Assembly: GCA_964533945.1 (NCBI GenBank)
Contig: CAZHPA010000058.1
Location: forward strand, 1-8,283
DNA length: 8,283 nt
DNA from: CAZHPA01 sp964533945
GTDB taxonomy: Bacteria > Bacillota > Clostridia > Lachnospirales > WRBF01
Reading direction: 5' to 3'
Position numbers and translations under genes: made by a program. This document shows, in pieces, positions 6,345-8,283 of the stretch (within the stretch, counting starts at the first letter, position 1; each line of letters opens with the position of its first letter). The notes below the pieces were generated by a model. It saw nothing but the letters and a program-made list of their open reading frames with translations, searched no databases and was not told where the DNA came from.

Positions 6345-6450
6345 ATAAAGCAATTCCATTTCACATAAGCACCTCCGCACGTCGAAAGCACGTTGAAGCG
6401 TCGAGACTTTCGACGCACGGAGATGCAAGTAAAACAAGGAATTGCTATAT
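6345..6450. repeat. GC-rich palindromic element in the ptsH-ptsI gap
   Basis: This fills most of the only large internal gap of the operon (173 bases). Outer arms AGCAATTCC (6349-6357) and GGAATTGCT (6438-6446) are perfect. Inside lie CTCCG (6373-6377) with CGGAG (6418-6422) and CGTCGAAAG (6380-6388) with CTTTCGACG (6407-6415). A competing 7-bp stem, GCGTCGA (6398-6404) with TCGACGC (6410-6416), cannot form at the same time. The core 6371-6422 is about 60% G+C with nine CpG steps by my count, unlike its surroundings. No T-run follows. It looks like either an inserted palindromic repeat (MITE-like, possibly flanked by ATAA on both sides) or a structured RNA controlling ptsI. Confidence 0.65.
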
Positions 6451-6453
6451 AAT
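6443..6453 (+). promoter_or_regulatory. Possible weak -10 region for ptsI
   Basis: TATAAT occurs at 6448-6453, and TGCTATATA at 6443-6451 resembles an extended -10 box. No good -35 hexamer stands at the right distance upstream, where the right arm of the palindrome lies. It could give low-level separate expression of ptsI, but an AT-rich match of this kind often arises by chance. Confidence 0.25.
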
Positions 6454-6485
6454 ACCCAGATTTTGAAAAGAACGGAGGGTATAAA

Positions 6486-8105
6486 ATGAAAATTATTGAA
6501 GGAAAGTCAGCCTGCGGCGGAATTGCTATTGGCAAGCTTTTGTTTTTCAAACGGAGTAGTGGCGAAATTAAGCGGTATCATGTCGAGAACACTGGTGCAG
6601 AGCTTGAAAGGTTTGAGAGTGCAAAGACAACTGCAATTGCAGAACTTGACATCATATATGAAGCGGCAGTAAAAGATGTTGGCGAAACAAACGCCATGAT
6701 TTTTGAGGTTCACAAAATGATGCTTGAGGACGAAGATTTTTGCGACTCCATTAAAAACATAATTAACTTGCAAGCCGTAAACGCAGAATATGCCGTTGCG
6801 GTGACATGTGACAACTTTTCATGCATGTTTTCAGCAATGGACGACGCATATATGCAAGCAAGAGCCGCTGATGTAAAGGACATTTCCGATAGGTTGTTAA
6901 GCGTTTTGCGTGGCACAAATAGTTCCGTAAAATTAACCGAACCAGTGATAATTACCGCAGATGACCTTGCCCCAAGCGAAACGGTTCAGCTTGAAAAAGA
7001 TAAGGTTCTAGCTTTTGCTACAATACACGGCTCAACAAATTCACACACGGCAATTTTGGCACGGACAATGAACATTCCAGCAGTCATAAGCTTGGGCGAA
7101 GATTTGAATAGCCAATTCGACGGAGCGTTGGCAATTGTTGACGGCAAGTTGGGGAGAGTTTTTATTAACCCAGATGAAGAAACTCTTTTTGAATATAGGA
7201 AAAAACAGGAGGCCGAACAGGAAAAACGTAGGCTTTTGCAGGAGCTTAAGGGTAAGGAAAACGTTACTCTTAGCGGAAAAACGATTGACATTTACGCAAA
7301 CATTGGAAGCGTAAACGACATTTTGCATGTTTTGCAAAATGATGCTGGTGGTATTGGGCTTTTCCGTAGTGAGTTTTTATATTTGGAGGATACTGACTAT
7401 CCAACAGAGGAAAAACAATTTGCGGTTTATAAAAGGGTTCTTGAGTCAATGGGAGGTAAACGTGTTGTAATTCGCACGCTTGACATTGGGGCTGACAAGC
7501 AAATTGATTATTTTAATCTTCCAAAAGAAGAAAACCCAGCACTTGGGTTCAGGGCAATCCGCATTTGCCTTACACGCAAGGAAATTTTTAAAACCCAGCT
7601 TAGGGCATTACTTAGGGCTTCTGTTTTTGGCAAGCTTGCAATTATGTTTCCAATGATAATTAGCACACAAGAAGTTGAACAAGTTTTGCAAATTGTTGAA
7701 GAAGTGAAACAAGAGCTTAAAAAAGATGGCTTGCCGTTTTCAGAAAACATTGAGCTTGGTATAATGATTGAAACACCAGCCGCTGCAATTATGAGTGACG
7801 AGCTTGCAAAGCTTGTTGACTTTTTCAGCATTGGCTCAAACGATTTAACACAATATACACTTGCAATAGACAGGCAAAATTCAAGCCTAGACCAGTTTTG
7901 TGACACAAGACACCCTGCACTTTTACGCCTAATTCAAACCGTAGTGGAAAACGCACATAAAAACGGAATTTGGGCTGGCATTTGTGGTGAGCTTGGGGCG
8001 GATATGTTGCTTACAGAATTCTTTCTGTCAATTGGTGTTGATGAGCTTTCAGTTTCACCTTCGATTGTGTTGCCTTTAAGAGAGATGGTTAGGGCAATTG
8101 AATAG
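6486..8105 (+). CDS. ptsI: Phosphoenolpyruvate-protein phosphotransferase (PTS Enzyme I)
   Basis: A 539-residue cytoplasmic enzyme that moves phosphate from PEP to His15 of HPr. The N-terminal HPr-binding helical part covers about 1-140, followed by the swivelling phosphohistidine domain with His187 in STNSHTAILAR, and a PEP-binding barrel from about 250. Barrel residues include Arg294 (GLFRSEF), Arg330 (RTLDIGADK), the IETPAA and SIGSNDLTQYTLAIDR motifs, and Cys500 in GICGELGAD. Each lies two positions below its E. coli counterpart (189, 296, 332, 502). The protein stops soon after SVSPSIVLPLR, about 34 residues before the E. coli end. Some clostridial Enzyme I proteins seem similarly short. 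GGAGGG (6474-6479) lies six bases before the ATG. With ptsH beside it, the operon carries its own full phosphorelay. Confidence 0.95.
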   Translation: MKIIEGKSACGGIAIGKLLFFKRSSGEIKRYHVENTGAELERFESAKTTAIAELDIIYEAAVKDVGETNAMIFEVHKMMLEDEDFCDSIKNIINLQAVNAEYAVAVTCDNFSCMFSAMDDAYMQARAADVKDISDRLLSVLRGTNSSVKLTEPVIITADDLAPSETVQLEKDKVLAFATIHGSTNSHTAILARTMNIPAVISLGEDLNSQFDGALAIVDGKLGRVFINPDEETLFEYRKKQEAEQEKRRLLQELKGKENVTLSGKTIDIYANIGSVNDILHVLQNDAGGIGLFRSEFLYLEDTDYPTEEKQFAVYKRVLESMGGKRVVIRTLDIGADKQIDYFNLPKEENPALGFRAIRICLTRKEIFKTQLRALLRASVFGKLAIMFPMIISTQEVEQVLQIVEEVKQELKKDGLPFSENIELGIMIETPAAAIMSDELAKLVDFFSIGSNDLTQYTLAIDRQNSSLDQFCDTRHPALLRLIQTVVENAHKNGIWAGICGELGADMLLTEFFLSIGVDELSVSPSIVLPLREMVRAIE

Positions 8106-8146
8106 GAAAAAATGGCTGTTCATCTGTGCATACATAAAAATTGGTT

Positions 8147-8182
8147 TTAAATACTTTAAAAGAATGTGGTATAAAATATAAT
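8147..8182 (+). promoter_or_regulatory. Possible rightward promoter after ptsI
   Basis: TGGTATAAA (8167-8175) fits an extended -10 box and TATAAT occurs again at 8177-8182. Only a weak AT-rich -35 (around 8146-8160) is present. It lies immediately before the palindrome at 8185-8246, which could then act as an operator or leader hairpin for a gene beginning beyond the window. Confidence 0.3.
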
Positions 8183-8184
8183 AT

Positions 8185-8246
8185 TTACCTCCCTATTCAC
8201 CAGATTTGAATCAAATGGGGTTAAATTTGGGTGAATATGGCGGTAG
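8185..8246. repeat. Imperfect inverted repeat downstream of ptsI
   Basis: TATTCACC (8194-8201) matches GGTGAATA (8230-8237) perfectly. The arms continue outward through two single mismatches (CC with GG, then ACC with GGT) to 8185 and 8246, giving about 17 aligned positions. A small perfect dyad, ATTTGA-A-TCAAAT (8204-8216), lies in the central loop. No T-run follows the right arm, so a standard terminator is unlikely, and no other clear terminator is seen after ptsI. It may be an operator or leader structure of the next gene, or the end of a mobile palindromic element. Confidence 0.45.
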
Positions 8247-8283
8247 GAAGATTATTTGGTGTCCATAATTTTGGGCAACAGAA

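Noticed and set aside
6423..6452. Nine-codon open frame beginning at the ATG after CGGAG in the palindrome
   Set aside because: The purine-rich sequence directly abuts the ATG with no spacer, so initiation is unlikely.
6132..6550. Minus-strand open frames spanning the ptsH-ptsI gap
   Set aside because: They run through ptsH, the palindrome and the start of ptsI. Their sequences are low-complexity or cysteine-rich without motifs, and the palindrome explains the gap better.
7508..7906. A 132-codon open frame on the minus strand inside ptsI
   Set aside because: It is fully antisense to conserved PEP-binding motifs of Enzyme I and shows no family features or plausible ribosome binding site that I can see.
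8231..8283. Start of a gene running off the right edge (GTG 8231 or ATG 8237)
   Set aside because: Only 15-17 codons are visible, the start overlaps the right arm of a palindrome, the ribosome binding site is poor and no family is recognisable.
1..8283. CRISPR arrays, tRNA or rRNA genes, insertion sequence transposases
   Set aside because: No regularly spaced direct repeats, cloverleaf sequences, rRNA segments or transposase motifs were seen on either strand.

Overview
The window holds one rightward operon of seven genes that encodes what looks like a complete, self-contained phosphotransferase (PTS) module for a hexitol, most likely mannitol. The DNA is AT-rich, with strong purine-rich ribosome binding sites and PRD-type regulation. 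MtlA and MtlF are split, as in many low-GC Firmicutes. A clostridial Firmicute is the best guess; nothing in the window fixes the species.

Layout: bases 1-381 are non-coding. They hold a probable terminator for something upstream (82-115), an imperfect palindrome (199-254), and a promoter/operator region with nested inverted repeats (306-347). The genes follow in order: mtlA (EIICB, 382-1767); a 12-bp hairpin in the mtlA-mtlR gap; mtlR (PRD regulator, 1854-3359); mtlF (EIIA, 3371-3841); a PfkB-family 1-phosphofructokinase overlapping mtlF by 4 bases (3838-4770); a SorE-type zinc dehydrogenase (4787-6040); ptsH (HPr, 6055-6312); a 173-base gap carrying a GC-rich palindromic element; and ptsI (Enzyme I, 6486-8105). 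The last 178 bases hold a possible promoter and another imperfect palindrome, with no clear coding sequence.

How the genes fit together: Enzyme I and HPr pass phosphate from PEP to MtlF, then to the MtlA IIB cysteine, and so to the incoming hexitol. MtlR senses the phosphorylation state through its PRD2 domain and a IIB-like domain. The unusual part is what follows uptake. There is no MtlD (mannitol-1-phosphate 5-dehydrogenase). In its place are a SorE-family enzyme, whose known relatives act on the carbon next to the phosphate, and a 1-phosphofructokinase. D-mannitol-6-phosphate (the same compound as mannitol-1-phosphate) differs from the SorE product D-glucitol-6-phosphate only at C2, far from the reacting C5. 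The simplest reading is therefore a route mannitol-1-P -> fructose-1-P -> fructose-1,6-bisphosphate that avoids fructose-6-P. This is inference from gene content and stereochemistry.

Other notable points: the HPr keeps His15 but has Lys where the regulatory Ser46 should be. MtlR lacks both PRD1 histidines and the C-terminal EIIA domain. Enzyme I is about 34 residues shorter at its C-terminus than the E. coli protein. The ptsH-ptsI gap can fold in alternative ways, one of which could mask the ptsI ribosome binding site.
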